This document shows positions 15,841 through 26,863 of a stretch of 64,000 bases of DNA, piece by piece; the stretch's first letter is position 1, and every line of letters begins with the position of its first letter. The stretch comes from Pseudomonadota bacterium (lineage in GTDB: Bacteria > Pseudomonadota > Alphaproteobacteria > Caulobacterales > Caulobacteraceae): the NCBI GenBank assembly GCA_023390245.1, contig JAEWDF010000088.1:1-64000 (forward strand), written 5' to 3'. The position numbers were made by a program, and so were the translations under genes. The notes beneath the pieces were generated by a model that saw only the letters and a list, made by a program, of their open reading frames with translations, did no database searches and was not told where the DNA came from.

Positions 15841-17419
15841 TCCTCAGGTCCTTCAGCACCGCCCGCGCCGCATTATGGCCCGGCGCGCCGGTCACGCCCC
15901 CGCCGGGGTGCGCGCCTGAACCGCACAGATAGAGGCCGGCGACGGGCATCCGATGGTCCGCATGGCCCAGCACCGGCCGGGCGCTGAACAACTGGTCCAG
16001 CGTCAGCCGGCCGTGGAAGATGTCGCCGCCGACCAGGCCGAAGCGCCGCTCCAGGTCCCGGGGTCCCAGCGCCAGTCGACCGAGCACCGACGCCTTGAAG
16101 CCCGGCGCATGGGCGTCGACCGTGTCGATCATCAGGTCCGCGACCGTCTCGCGATGGTCGTCCGCCAGGTCCGGGGCGACATGCTGGCAGAACAGGCTGG
16201 CGACATGGGCGCCCGGCGGCGCCAGGCCGTCGTCCAGGGTCGAGGGGATCAGCATCTCCACGATCGGATTCGACGACCAGCCGTTCAGCCGGGCCTCGGC
16301 GTGGGCGCGGTCCATGTAGGCCAGGCTCGGCGCGATGATGATCCCCGCCGTCAGATGGTCGCCCGGCTCCGGCAGGGCCGTGAAACGCGGCGCCTCGGAC
16401 AAGGCCAGGTTCATCCGGAAGGTCCCCGAACCCGAGGCGTAGCGCCCCATCCGCTCCGCGAAATCCGCCGGGACCACGGCCGGATCGACCAGCCGGTCGA
16501 ACAGCAGACGCGGATGCAGGTTCGACACGACGGCGCGGGCGCGGAACTCGTCGCCGGCCTCGGTGACCGCGCCGACGGCCCGGCCCTTCTCCGTCAGCAC
16601 CTCGGCGACCGGCGCCTCCAGCCGGATGTCGACGCCCTGTTCGGCGCAGGCCCGCGCCATCGCCTGGGTGATCGCCCCCATCCCGCCGATGGCATGGCCC
16701 CAGGCGCCCTTCTTGCCATGCAGGTCGCCGAAGACGTGGTGCAGCAGCACATAGGCCGAACCGGGGGTGTAGGGACTGGCGTAGTTTCCGACCACGCTGT
16801 CGAAGCCGAACAGGGCCTTGATAGGATCGCTCTCGAACCAGCCGTCCAGCCAGTCGCCCGCCGACTTGGCGAACAGGTCCAGCAGGTCGCGGCGGCCCGT
16901 CATGTCCAGCCCCGCCGCGCGGCGGCCCAGCGACGCGGCCTCGAGCAACTGCGGCAGGGCGGCCGGCCACCCGCCGTCCACGACGTTGGGCGGGGTCGTC
17001 AGCACCAGGTCGCGAAGGATGGCCGCCACCGCCTCCAGCCGCACTTCGTAGGCGTCCAGCCGCCCGGCGTCGCGCGGCGAGAATTTGGCGACCTCGGCCC
17101 GGGTCCGTCCCTCGCCCGCCGCCAGGTAGCGGCCGTCCGGCAGCGGCAGGAAGTTCGACATCCGCCGCTCGACCACCCGCAGGCCGTGCCGCGCCAGTTC
17201 CATCTCGGCGATGACGCGCGGATTGAGCAGGCTGACGGTGTAGCTGGCCGTGGAGTTGCGGAAGCCGGGATGGAATTCCTCCGTCACCGCCGCGCCGCCG
17301 ACCACCGGGCGCCGCTCCAGCACCGTGACCTTCAGCCCCGCCCGCGCCAGGTAGAAGGCGCAGACCAGGCCGTTGTGACCGCCGCCCAGGATGACGATCT
17401 CCGTCCGATGCTTGGCCAT
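15782..17419 (-). CDS. Phytoene-dehydrogenase-like FAD oxidoreductase
   Basis: The protein has 545 residues and begins with the dinucleotide-binding motif EIVILGGGHNGLVCAFYLARAG (residues 7-28) followed by VLERRPVVGGAAVTEE, the signature of carotenoid desaturases and PYROXD2-like proteins. The C-terminus carries the FAD motif LYLCGSGAHPGGGVTGAPGHNAA. No crt genes are adjacent, so carotenoid synthesis is not implied, and the PYROXD2-like subgroup has no settled substrate. The last 20 residues are Arg/Pro-rich and are encoded within the 3' end of the opposing receiver gene. Confidence 0.85.
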   Translation of the reverse strand: MAKHRTEIVILGGGHNGLVCAFYLARAGLKVTVLERRPVVGGAAVTEEFHPGFRNSTASYTVSLLNPRVIAEMELARHGLRVVERRMSNFLPLPDGRYLAAGEGRTRAEVAKFSPRDAGRLDAYEVRLEAVAAILRDLVLTTPPNVVDGGWPAALPQLLEAASLGRRAAGLDMTGRRDLLDLFAKSAGDWLDGWFESDPIKALFGFDSVVGNYASPYTPGSAYVLLHHVFGDLHGKKGAWGHAIGGMGAITQAMARACAEQGVDIRLEAPVAEVLTEKGRAVGAVTEAGDEFRARAVVSNLHPRLLFDRLVDPAVVPADFAERMGRYASGSGTFRMNLALSEAPRFTALPEPGDHLTAGIIIAPSLAYMDRAHAEARLNGWSSNPIVEMLIPSTLDDGLAPPGAHVASLFCQHVAPDLADDHRETVADLMIDTVDAHAPGFKASVLGRLALGPRDLERRFGLVGGDIFHGRLTLDQLFSARPVLGHADHRMPVAGLYLCGSGAHPGGGVTGAPGHNAARAVLKDLRIRPRRRPWPSSGPAARRPR

Positions 17420-17461
17420 GACGCCCCTCCGAACCGGAGGCTTAGCATGGCGGCGCGGGGC

Positions 17462-20400
17462 TCAGACAATCCGTCGCGGCGCGAACCAGCCGGTGTCCGA
17501 TCGCTGCACCGCGCCGGAGGCGGCCAGAACGGCCAGGGTGTGCTCGATCCGCCGCCGCTTGCGGACGGGCGGGCCGTCGAACGCCGCCGCCAGCACGTCC
17601 GGCTGCATCGGCAGGCCCCGACGCCGCAGCATGGACAACAGGGTCGACGCCAGGGGACCCGGTTCCTCCGGCAGGGCGGGCAAGGGCGCGTCGACCACCA
17701 GGACGGCTTCGGTCTGCTGAGCCCGCGCGCCCCGGGGCAGCCGCGGCGCCTGATACTCCGGCCGCAGGAAGCGGATCGAACCGCGCGCTTCCTCCTCGGC
17801 GCGGGCGCGGTTCAAGGCGATCAATCGGTCCACCATGGCCGCATCCGCCAGATCGTGCGGCCAGCCATAGGCCTCGGCGACGAGACGATCCAGGCGGTCG
17901 TGCAGATGGTCCAGCAGGCCGATGCAGCCCGCGTCGTGCACATCCTGTTCGGCCGGCGTCAGGGCGTTTCCATCGCGCCACCGCGCCCGCGCATTGTAGA
18001 GGCCGGTCATGGTCAGGTTCGGCGCGCGCCGCATCACCCGGGCGCGGAGACCGTCCAGTTCCTCGGCGATGGCCCCGATCTCGGCCGCCAGGGCCGGCGC
18101 GGCGTCGGGAAAGGGAAAGCGGTCGAAGCAGGCGCTCTTCACATAGACGGCCTCGCGCTCGTACTCGCCGATCCGTCCGGCGTTGGCGGCGAACCAGGCG
18201 CGATGCTGGCGGGACGAGAGGACGCCCAGCACCATCGGATCGTCGCTGGCGATGACGACCAGCTTGTTGTCGGGCAGCACGTCGGCCTCCAGGAACCGGA
18301 ACCATCGATGCTTGGCCGTCTCCACGGTGACGATGCACCGCCTCAGCCCGATCATCGCCTCCCGCAACTCGCGTCTCGGCTCGCCGAAAAGCCACCAATT
18401 GTCGCGATAGGCGGCGCGGTTGTTGCGGTCCCGTTCGGGTTTCACCGTCTCCAGAAGATGCTGATAGATCAAGGGATGGCGCCAGCGGACATCCGCCTCG
18501 TCCCAGCCGAACAGGTCGATGACCTCCACCCCGCGCGGGCGATCGGCCAGGTCGCGGCCGTTGCGGTAGATCCTGATGGGCGACGGCGCGTCGGCGTCCG
18601 AGCCGCCCAGCAGCGCCCGCGCGCGTTGCGGCGTGACCAGAAAGCCGGCCCCCATCAGTTGCACGCCGCGATAGGCCAGACCGGCGTTCGCCTTCAGGAT
18701 GGCCGCGCGGGTCAGGCCCGTGTCGATCATCAGGTCGGCGCCGATGACGCCCTGGCGTTCCTCGAAGGTCAGGACCGGTCGGTCGCTGTTCAGGTCCGTT
18801 TCGCTGGCGACCCTCAGCCAGCGAGCCTGCCCGTCCGCCTCGCCCCGTTCGACCACCGACATGGCGATGCGCACGTCCGCGCGTCCCTGCCCGACGACCC
18901 AGGGGTGGTCGGGGATGGCGAAGACGATCCGCAAGGGCGACCGCCCGCCGAGATGATGCTCGATCACGCGGCGGGAAAAGGTCTGGGTGATGGAATTGGT
19001 CGTGATGAATCCGAACCGGCGCAGGATCGATCCCTTGGCCGCCAGGATCTCGGCCGCACGGTCCCACCAGGCGGTCACAAGGTCGGCCGAGCGAAAACGT
19101 CCGCCCCGGATCGTCGCCAAGGCCTCGACATAGCCGTCGCCCAGTTCGGCGCGCAGGTCCTTTCCGCCGATGAAGGGCGGATTGCCGACGATGAAATGAA
19201 CCGGCGGCCAGGGCGTCGGACGAGGATCGACGAAGCGCTCGGCGCCGCACTCCGGCTCATGGGCGAACAGCCCGTCCCGCCCGTCGTCCCCGCCCCGTTC
19301 CACCTCGATCCGCGCCGCCCGGATCAGGGCGTCGGTGCATTCGACCCGGCGAAAATCCTTCAGGATCGGCTCGGACGGCTTTGCGTCGCCGAATACCCGG
19401 AAATGCCACTGAAGATAGCCGATCCACATGACGATCTCGGCAATCCAGGCGGCGTAGGCGTTCCTCTCCAGCCCATAGAACTGCTCGGGGCTGACCACAT
19501 GGCCCTCCAAGTCCAGGAAACCCTGGGCTTCGCCCATCTCGGTCAGGACGCTGAGGACGTCGCCTTCCAGCGCCTTGATCATGCGCATGGCGACATAGAG
19601 GTAGTTGCCGGTCCCGCAGGCCGGGTCCAGCACGCGGACGCGGCATAACTGGTCATGGAAATCCCGCACCATGCGACGCGCGCCGGCGATGTCGCCGGCG
19701 ATATAGAGGCCGATCGCCTGGGCTTCGGCGGCCTCCCAATCGGCGCGCAGCGGCTCCATCACCGTCGCTTCGATCAGACGTTCCACATAGCTGGCCGGCG
19801 TGTAGTGGGCGCCCAGTTCGGCGCGTTCCGCCGGGTCCAGCGCCTGTTCAAGCAGGCCGCCGAAGATGGCCGGCTCCACCAGGCTCCAGTCGCACTTGGC
19901 GGCGGCGATCAGGGCCTCGAGTTCAGCCTCTGTGACGGGCAAGGGATCGACGTTGCGGAACAGCCCGCCATTGAAGCGCCGGATATGCTGCTGCGTGGCC
20001 AGGCAATGGCCGCCCCGGTCCATGGTGCGGAAGAAGATGCGCGCCGCCTCATGGAATCGGTCCGCCTTGCCGCGATAGGACTCTAGGAAGGTCTGAAATC
20101 CCCGCCCCTCGATGAGGCCCACGCTGTCGGCGAACATGGCGAAGATGCACTGCATGATGAACATGGCGGTGCGATTGGCCTGGGCCGCCCGCGTCGCACG
20201 ATCGTCGCCCTCGGCCCTCAGCCGCGCGCGGATCGAGCGGACCAGCCACGCCAGGCGGGCGGCGATGTCGGTGGTGACCTCCGCCACTCTCGCCGACGGG
20301 TCCAGGCTCATCGGATCGGTCCAGACCCGGAGCAGCCGATCCCGCACCTCCGGGTCGCGCAACTGCTCCAGCGTGATCCTGTACCGGGCGCGATCGGGGA

Positions 20401-20911
20401 ATTGGCTGTAGCCTTTTCCCTGCCGCGCGAAGTCCGACCACAGTTCGATCGCGCGGCCCACGTCGACGAGCACCAGAAACGGCGGCCATTCGTCCAGGGC
20501 CTTGGCGTAACCTTCCGCCTGGCGCTTGGCCGCGCGCATCAGCCGGTCCCAGGCGTCCGGCGACGGGCGCCGGTTGCGGGCGACGGGCTGCGAGAACAGC
20601 GCCAGCTGGACCGCCGGGTCGAAGACGCCGCCGTCGCGGCGCTTGACCGACTGCTTGGCTTCCAGGACGAAGCAGCCGCGCTTGGCGCAGTCGATATAGC
20701 CGGGATGGCTGCTGCCGTCCTCGTGCCTGAACCTGACGGGCCGCTCGAAACAGTAGTCGAGGTCGCCCACCCGTTCGTCATCCGGCGCTGGCGCGCCGAT
20801 AAGACGGCAAAGCTGGATGATGAAGGTCTGATAGTGGGCGCGTTCGCTTATGGGCGCGTGCGACCAATGGGCGATAAACGCCTCAACATCCACAGATTGC
20901 ACACCCGACAT
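17462..20911 (-). CDS. MmeI-like single-chain restriction-modification enzyme
   Basis: This 1149-residue protein appears to hold nuclease, methyltransferase and target-recognition regions in one chain. Near the N-terminus Asp74, then nine residues, then Glu84-Ala-Lys86 gives the D-X9-EXK nuclease signature with the spacing known from MmeI. A helical region (about 180-400, including GAHYTPASYVERLIE) leads into methyltransferase motif I DPACGTGNY near 428 and motif IV NPPF near 577, an N6-adenine type. The remainder should hold target recognition, with an extra C-terminal tail beyond the size of MmeI (about 919). No partner R or S gene is present. It could act as a self-contained defence gene. 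The target site cannot be read from sequence. Confidence 0.82.
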   Translation of the reverse strand: MSGVQSVDVEAFIAHWSHAPISERAHYQTFIIQLCRLIGAPAPDDERVGDLDYCFERPVRFRHEDGSSHPGYIDCAKRGCFVLEAKQSVKRRDGGVFDPAVQLALFSQPVARNRRPSPDAWDRLMRAAKRQAEGYAKALDEWPPFLVLVDVGRAIELWSDFARQGKGYSQFPDRARYRITLEQLRDPEVRDRLLRVWTDPMSLDPSARVAEVTTDIAARLAWLVRSIRARLRAEGDDRATRAAQANRTAMFIMQCIFAMFADSVGLIEGRGFQTFLESYRGKADRFHEAARIFFRTMDRGGHCLATQQHIRRFNGGLFRNVDPLPVTEAELEALIAAAKCDWSLVEPAIFGGLLEQALDPAERAELGAHYTPASYVERLIEATVMEPLRADWEAAEAQAIGLYIAGDIAGARRMVRDFHDQLCRVRVLDPACGTGNYLYVAMRMIKALEGDVLSVLTEMGEAQGFLDLEGHVVSPEQFYGLERNAYAAWIAEIVMWIGYLQWHFRVFGDAKPSEPILKDFRRVECTDALIRAARIEVERGGDDGRDGLFAHEPECGAERFVDPRPTPWPPVHFIVGNPPFIGGKDLRAELGDGYVEALATIRGGRFRSADLVTAWWDRAAEILAAKGSILRRFGFITTNSITQTFSRRVIEHHLGGRSPLRIVFAIPDHPWVVGQGRADVRIAMSVVERGEADGQARWLRVASETDLNSDRPVLTFEERQGVIGADLMIDTGLTRAAILKANAGLAYRGVQLMGAGFLVTPQRARALLGGSDADAPSPIRIYRNGRDLADRPRGVEVIDLFGWDEADVRWRHPLIYQHLLETVKPERDRNNRAAYRDNWWLFGEPRRELREAMIGLRRCIVTVETAKHRWFRFLEADVLPDNKLVVIASDDPMVLGVLSSRQHRAWFAANAGRIGEYEREAVYVKSACFDRFPFPDAAPALAAEIGAIAEELDGLRARVMRRAPNLTMTGLYNARARWRDGNALTPAEQDVHDAGCIGLLDHLHDRLDRLVAEAYGWPHDLADAAMVDRLIALNRARAEEEARGSIRFLRPEYQAPRLPRGARAQQTEAVLVVDAPLPALPEEPGPLASTLLSMLRRRGLPMQPDVLAAAFDGPPVRKRRRIEHTLAVLAASGAVQRSDTGWFAPRRIV

Positions 20912-20948
20912 GGGTACAATCTATGATTATGATTCGGGAAGTTGCAAC

Positions 20949-22160
20949 CTAAAGCGGGAATCCGCCGATCCATCGACGACGCAGCAGGGGTTTCCCCAAC
21001 CAATAGGCCAGTTCCGCCGGCCGGGCGATGTCCCAGGCGACGAGATCGGCGGTCATGCCGGGGGCGATCACGCCCGTCTCGCCCGAAAGACCCAACGCCT
21101 TGGCCGCCTCGCGGGTCGCACCGGCCAACGCCTCTTCCGGCGTGAGACGGAACTGGACGCAGGCCAGGTTCAACGCCGCCGTCATGGAGGCCACGGGCGA
21201 GGTGCCGGGATTGCAGTCGGTGGCCACGGCCATGCGCACGCCATGGCGGCGCAGCAGGTCCACCGGCGGCGCCTTGGTCTCGCGCAGCATCAGATAGGCG
21301 CCGGGCAGCAGGACGGCGACCACGCCCGCCTCAGCCATGGCCCGCACGCCCGCCTCGGTCGTGTGCTCGATGTGGTCGGCGGACAGGGCGCCGTAGCGCG
21401 CCGCCAGCGCAGCGCCGCCGCCGTCGGACAGCTGGTCGGCGTGCAGCTTGACCGGCAGGCCCAGCGCCTTCGCGCGATCGAACAGGCGGGCCACCTCTTC
21501 GGTGGAGAAGGCGATGGGCTCGCAATAGGCGTCGACAGCGTCGACCAGGCCCTCGGCATGGGCGGCCGGCAGGATGTCGTCGACGGCCAGGTCGACATAG
21601 GCGGCGCGATCCGCCTTGTGCTCGGGCGGCACGGCGTGCAGGCCCAGATAGGAGGTGCGGACCCGCACCCCGCCCTCTCGGCCGACGCGGCGGGCGACCC
21701 GTAGCATCTTCAACTCGCTGTCGCGGTCCAGGCCGTAGCCGGACTTGATCTCGACGGTGGTGACGCCGGTGGCCTTCAGTCCCTCCAGCCGGGCCATGGC
21801 CGAGGCGAACAGCGCATCCTCCGAGGCCGCGCGTGTGGCCTTGACCGAAGAGACGATGCCGCCCCCGGCGCGCGCGATCTCCTCATAGGTCGCGCCCTCC
21901 AGCCTCTGTTCGAACTCGCCGGAACGGTCGCCGCCGAACACCAAGTGGGTGTGGCAGTCGATCAGGCCGGGCGTGACCCAGCAGCCGTCCAGGCGTTCGA
22001 CCTCCGCCGCGTCGACGGCCGGCATGTCGGCGCGGGGCCCGACCCAGGCGATGCGGCCGTCCGTGACGGCCACGGCGGCGTCCTCGATCGCGCCATAGGG
22101 CGCGCCGCCCTCGGCCAGGGTCGCGACATGGCAGTCGATCAGCAGGCGGTCGGCCTTCAT
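20949..22160 (-). CDS. hutI: Imidazolonepropionase
   Basis: HutI hydrolyses 4-imidazolone-5-propanoate to N-formimino-L-glutamate, step three of histidine degradation. The amidohydrolase metal site starts with LIDCHTHLVFGGDR. Further motifs are VTTVEIKSGYG, LHADQLSDGGGA, DHIEHT and ATDCNPGTSPV, all characteristic. The start at 22160 gives 403 residues, the normal length, and overlaps the hutC stop by 4 bases (ATGA). A longer frame to 22226 adds a basic tail that lies within hutC. It is the last gene of the hutF-hutC-hutI operon. Confidence 0.96.
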   Translation of the reverse strand: MKADRLLIDCHVATLAEGGAPYGAIEDAAVAVTDGRIAWVGPRADMPAVDAAEVERLDGCWVTPGLIDCHTHLVFGGDRSGEFEQRLEGATYEEIARAGGGIVSSVKATRAASEDALFASAMARLEGLKATGVTTVEIKSGYGLDRDSELKMLRVARRVGREGGVRVRTSYLGLHAVPPEHKADRAAYVDLAVDDILPAAHAEGLVDAVDAYCEPIAFSTEEVARLFDRAKALGLPVKLHADQLSDGGGAALAARYGALSADHIEHTTEAGVRAMAEAGVVAVLLPGAYLMLRETKAPPVDLLRRHGVRMAVATDCNPGTSPVASMTAALNLACVQFRLTPEEALAGATREAAKALGLSGETGVIAPGMTADLVAWDIARPAELAYWLGKPLLRRRWIGGFPL

Positions 22161-22867
22161 CGGCGGTCTCCTCGCGACGAGAAACGGGCGACCAGATCGT
22201 AGCGGTCGCCGGGGAAGGTCTGCCACACCCGCGTCACGCCCTGGCCGTCGCGCCAGGTGCGGCGTTCGACCCGCAGGCAGGCGGCCCCGGCCGACAGGCC
22301 CAGCAGGCGCGCGTCGTGCGCATCGGCCTCAACGGCGGAGATGCGGTTCTCGGCCTCGGTCCAGGGCGCCGACTCCAGCAGCCAGCTTCCCGGCGGCGTG
22401 ACGTGGAAATCCACCCCGGCCGCCTCGGGCGCGGCGGACAGGGCGATCAGCCGCCGCTCCAGCGCCAGCGGCTCGTCGTCGGCGCTGTGCAGGCAGGCCA
22501 GGTCCAGCAGCCGCCCGCTCGCCGCCAGTTCCGCCTCTCCCGGCGTCGCCGCGTCGCGCACGCGCCGCTCCAGCAGGCGATAGCCGTAGCTCTGGCCGCG
22601 ATCCAGCGCCTCGGCGCGCAGGTCGGGAATGGCCAGGACCGCCGCATGGGCCTTGGGCTGGGCGACGAAGGTGCCGGCGCGGCGCCGGCGCGTGACCAGG
22701 CCCCGCCCGGCCAGTTCGGAGATCGCCTTGTTCACCGTCATGCGCGAACAGCCGTAGGCGGCCGTCAGTTCATGCTCGAACGGGATGCGCCGGCCTGGCG
22801 CCCAGTCGCCCGACAGGATGCGGCGCTCCAGATCGGCGTAGATGCGCCGATGCAGCGGCTCGCTCAT
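22157..22867 (-). CDS. hutC: Histidine utilisation repressor, GntR/HutC family
   Basis: HutC represses hut genes and is released by urocanate. The 236-residue protein has an N-terminal winged helix (RIPFEHELTAAYGCSRMTVNKAISEL begins near residue 27, shown in part, with GLVTRRRRAGTFVA) and a C-terminal UTRA ligand-binding domain (SYGYRLLERRVRDA, VWQTFPGDRYDLVARF). It overlaps hutF upstream and hutI downstream by 4 bases each. Its likely operator is the 14-bp palindrome at 24268-24281 between the two divergent hut operons, so the repressor would control its own gene. Confidence 0.94.
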   Translation of the reverse strand: MSEPLHRRIYADLERRILSGDWAPGRRIPFEHELTAAYGCSRMTVNKAISELAGRGLVTRRRRAGTFVAQPKAHAAVLAIPDLRAEALDRGQSYGYRLLERRVRDAATPGEAELAASGRLLDLACLHSADDEPLALERRLIALSAAPEAAGVDFHVTPPGSWLLESAPWTEAENRISAVEADAHDARLLGLSAGAACLRVERRTWRDGQGVTRVWQTFPGDRYDLVARFSSRGDRR

Positions 22868-24240
22868 CCCAGCACCGTCGCCAGGGCGCGGCGATAACGC
22901 GCCTCGACCGCCTGGCGCGCGATGTGGCGACCGTCCTTCACCACCCGCGCGCCCGCGCGCCAGACCGAGGCGACGGAGCCGGAGGGCGCGCCGAAGATCC
23001 AGCTGTCCAGCAGGGCGTCGCCCTTGCGGCCTGCGAAGACGGTCCGGGTCGCATCCAGCGCCACGATGTCCGCCGGCGCGCCGACGCCCAGCCCCGTCTC
23101 GGCGCCGCAGGCCTGCGCGCCCGCCGCCAGCGCCCGGTCGAACAGGGCGCGGCCGGTGGAGCGGTTCGGATCGGCCATCACCGCCCGGCCGCGCAGGGCC
23201 AGCCGCTGGCTGTATTCCAGCATCCGCAATTCCTCGGCGACGCCGATCTGCACGTTGGAATCCGTGCCGACGCCGAACCGCCCGCCCGCCCGCGCGAAGG
23301 CGGCGGCGGGAAACACGCCGTCGCCCAGATTCGCCTCGGTGACCGGGCACAGGCCGACGACGGCCTGGCGATCGACGACACCGCGCCATTCGGCCTCGGT
23401 CACATGGGTCGCGTGGATTAGGCACCAGCGGTCATCGACCGGCGCATGGGCCAGCAGCCACTCCACCGGCCGCGCCCCGGACCAGGCCAGGCAGTCCTCG
23501 ACCTCCTTGGTCTGTTCCGCGACATGGATATGGATCGGCCCGTCCCCGGCCAGGGCGGGCATCGCCGCCAGTTGCTCCGGCGTCACGGCGCGCAGGCTGT
23601 GGGGCGCGACGCCGACGACCGCGCCCTCCCTTTCGCGCGTCAGGTCGCGGCACCGGCCGACCAGGTCCGCAAAGCCGTCCAGGTCGTTGATGAAGCGCCT
23701 CTGCCCATGGTTCGGCGCCTGCCCGCCGAATCCGGCGTGGGCGTAGAAGACCGGCAGCAGCGTCAGGCCGATCCCCGTCGCCTCCGCCGCCGCCACCACG
23801 CGCCCGGCGATCTCGGCCCGGTCGGCGTAGGGCGCGCCCGCCGTGTCGTTGTGCAGATAGTGGAACTCGGCGACACGGGTGAAGCCGCCCTCCAGCATCT
23901 CCAGGAAGGCCAGGGCGGTGATGGCCTCGATCTCGTCCGGCCCGCCCCGGTCCAGGAAACGGTACATCAGTTCGCGCCAGGTCCAGAAGTCGTCATCGGC
24001 GGGCCCGCGCGCCTCGGTCAGGCCCGCCATCGCCCGCTGGAAGGCGTGGCTGTGGACATTGGCCACGCCCGGCACGGCGACCGCGCCGCCGTCCTCGCCT
24101 GCGCCTCGCGCCACGCCGGCCTCGACCCGCGCGATCCGCCCGTCCGCGACGGCGATCCGCACCCCGTCGGCCCAGCCCTCCGGCAGCAGGGCCGTCTCGA
24201 ACCACAGGGTGCGATCCACGGTCTCGGCGTTCGGCGTCAC
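22864..24240 (-). CDS. hutF: Formimidoylglutamate deiminase
   Basis: HutF converts N-formimino-L-glutamate to N-formyl-L-glutamate and ammonia, the five-step histidine route used with HutG. The 458-residue amidohydrolase shows GVANVHSHAFQRAMAG (metal His pair), the PHSLRAVTPEQL and HIHVAEQTKEVEDC segments, and VGTDSNVQIGVAEELRMLEY. The start is placed at GTG 24240. No ATG in frame gives a normal N-terminus, and the exact start is uncertain by a few codons. Its presence with hutG shows the organism avoids formiminoglutamase. Confidence 0.93.
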   Translation of the reverse strand: MTPNAETVDRTLWFETALLPEGWADGVRIAVADGRIARVEAGVARGAGEDGGAVAVPGVANVHSHAFQRAMAGLTEARGPADDDFWTWRELMYRFLDRGGPDEIEAITALAFLEMLEGGFTRVAEFHYLHNDTAGAPYADRAEIAGRVVAAAEATGIGLTLLPVFYAHAGFGGQAPNHGQRRFINDLDGFADLVGRCRDLTREREGAVVGVAPHSLRAVTPEQLAAMPALAGDGPIHIHVAEQTKEVEDCLAWSGARPVEWLLAHAPVDDRWCLIHATHVTEAEWRGVVDRQAVVGLCPVTEANLGDGVFPAAAFARAGGRFGVGTDSNVQIGVAEELRMLEYSQRLALRGRAVMADPNRSTGRALFDRALAAGAQACGAETGLGVGAPADIVALDATRTVFAGRKGDALLDSWIFGAPSGSVASVWRAGARVVKDGRHIARQAVEARYRRALATVLG

Positions 24241-24267
24241 TGGACAGGTCCCGTCGGTTGCGATCAA

Positions 24268-24281
24268 TATGTCTAGACATA
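24268..24281. promoter_or_regulatory. Palindromic operator between divergent hut operons (probable HutC site)
   Basis: TATGTCTAGACATA is a perfect 14-bp inverted repeat. It lies 28 bases from the hutF start and 32 bases from the hutG start. Its location in the only shared control region of the locus, and the presence of hutC in the operon, make it the best candidate HutC operator. It resembles the TGTnTAnACA pattern of GntR/HutC-type sites. Confidence 0.75.
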
Positions 24282-24312
24282 CCACGACGAACGGATTTGG
24301 CGAGGGAGGCCG

Positions 24313-25130
24313 ATGACCCACGACTGGCTGACCATCCACGAAGGCTCGGCGCCGCTGGTGATCGGCCTGCCGCACACCGGGACCGACCTTCCCGAGTCCG
24401 TGGCCGATCGCCTGGTCTCGCCCTGGCTGGCGCGCAAGGACGCGGACTGGTGGGTTCACCGGCTCTACGACTTCGCCGCCGACATGGGCGCGACCCTGGT
24501 GCGGACGGCCATCTCCCGCACCGTCATCGACGTGAACCGCGATCCGTCGGGCGCCAGCCTCTATCCCGGCATGACCACGACCGGCCTGTGTCCGACCGAG
24601 ACTTTCGACGGCGAGCCGCTGTATCGCCCCGGGCTGGAACCCGACGCGGCCGAGATCGAGGAACGGCGCACCGCCTGGTTCGATCCCTATCACGCCGCCC
24701 TGCTGCACCAGATCGAACGCCTGCGCGCGGCGGGCCCGGTCGTCCTATACGACGCCCATTCGATCCGCTCGGTCGTGCCGCGCCTGTTCGACGGGGAGTT
24801 GCCGCAGTTCAACATCGGCGACAACGGCGGCCTCACCTGCGCGCCCGCCCTGACACGCGCGGTGGAAGCGGCCTGCGCGGATAGCGGCCTGAGCCAGATC
24901 ATCAACGGCCGCTTCCGGGGCGGCTGGACCACGCGCCATTACGGTCGGCCCGAGGCCGGCGTCCACGCCATCCAGATGGAGTTGGCGGACCGCGGCTACA
25001 TCCTCGACCCGGCCGGTCCACTGTCCGCCGACAATTGGCCCAGCCCCTATGAGCCTGACCGGGCCGAGCCCATGCGCGGCCATCTGCGCCGCGTCCTGAC
25101 CGCCTGTATCGACTTCGCGGAAAGCCAACG

Positions 25131-25134
<4 letters not shown>
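24313..25134 (+). CDS. hutG: N-formylglutamate deformylase
   Basis: HutG hydrolyses N-formyl-L-glutamate to glutamate and formate, the last step of the HutF route. The 273-residue protein belongs to the N-formylglutamate amidohydrolase family: VIGLPHTGTDLPESV, RTVIDVNRDPSG, LYDAHSIRSVVPRLF and RGGWTTRHYG. The start follows GGGAGGCCG. It is the first gene of the plus-strand hut operon, 32 bases from the operator palindrome, and overlaps hutU by 4 bases. Confidence 0.95.
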
Positions 25135-26792
<1,658 letters not shown>

Positions 26793-26801
26793 TCTTTCCG
26801 C

Positions 26802-26855
26802 CCTTCTCCCCTCGGGGGAGAAGGTGGCTCGCGCAGCGAGACGGATGAGGGGACC
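26802..26855 (+). repeat. Left inverted repeat of the DUF559 element
   Basis: The outer hairpin has stems 26802-26811 and 26815-26824 with a three-base loop. The inner hairpin is CTCGC, GCA, GCGAG (26828-26840), followed by CGGATGAGGGG. It starts 10 bases after the hutU stop codon. Confidence 0.9.
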
Positions 26856-26863
26856 GCCCGAAG

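Noticed and set aside
15782..17419. Carotenoid biosynthesis gene (crtI)
   Set aside because: The desaturase-type FAD motifs are present, but no other crt genes are adjacent and the sequence is nearer the PYROXD2-like group.
15953..19648. A 1231-codon open frame on the plus strand across the oxidoreductase and restriction genes
   Set aside because: It is antisense to two well-supported genes. Its product is low-complexity Arg/Gln/His/Gly text with no domain. Long antisense frames are expected at this base composition.
17462..20948. Genomic island around the restriction-modification gene
   Set aside because: There is no integrase, tRNA junction or flanking direct repeat, and base composition does not look different by eye.
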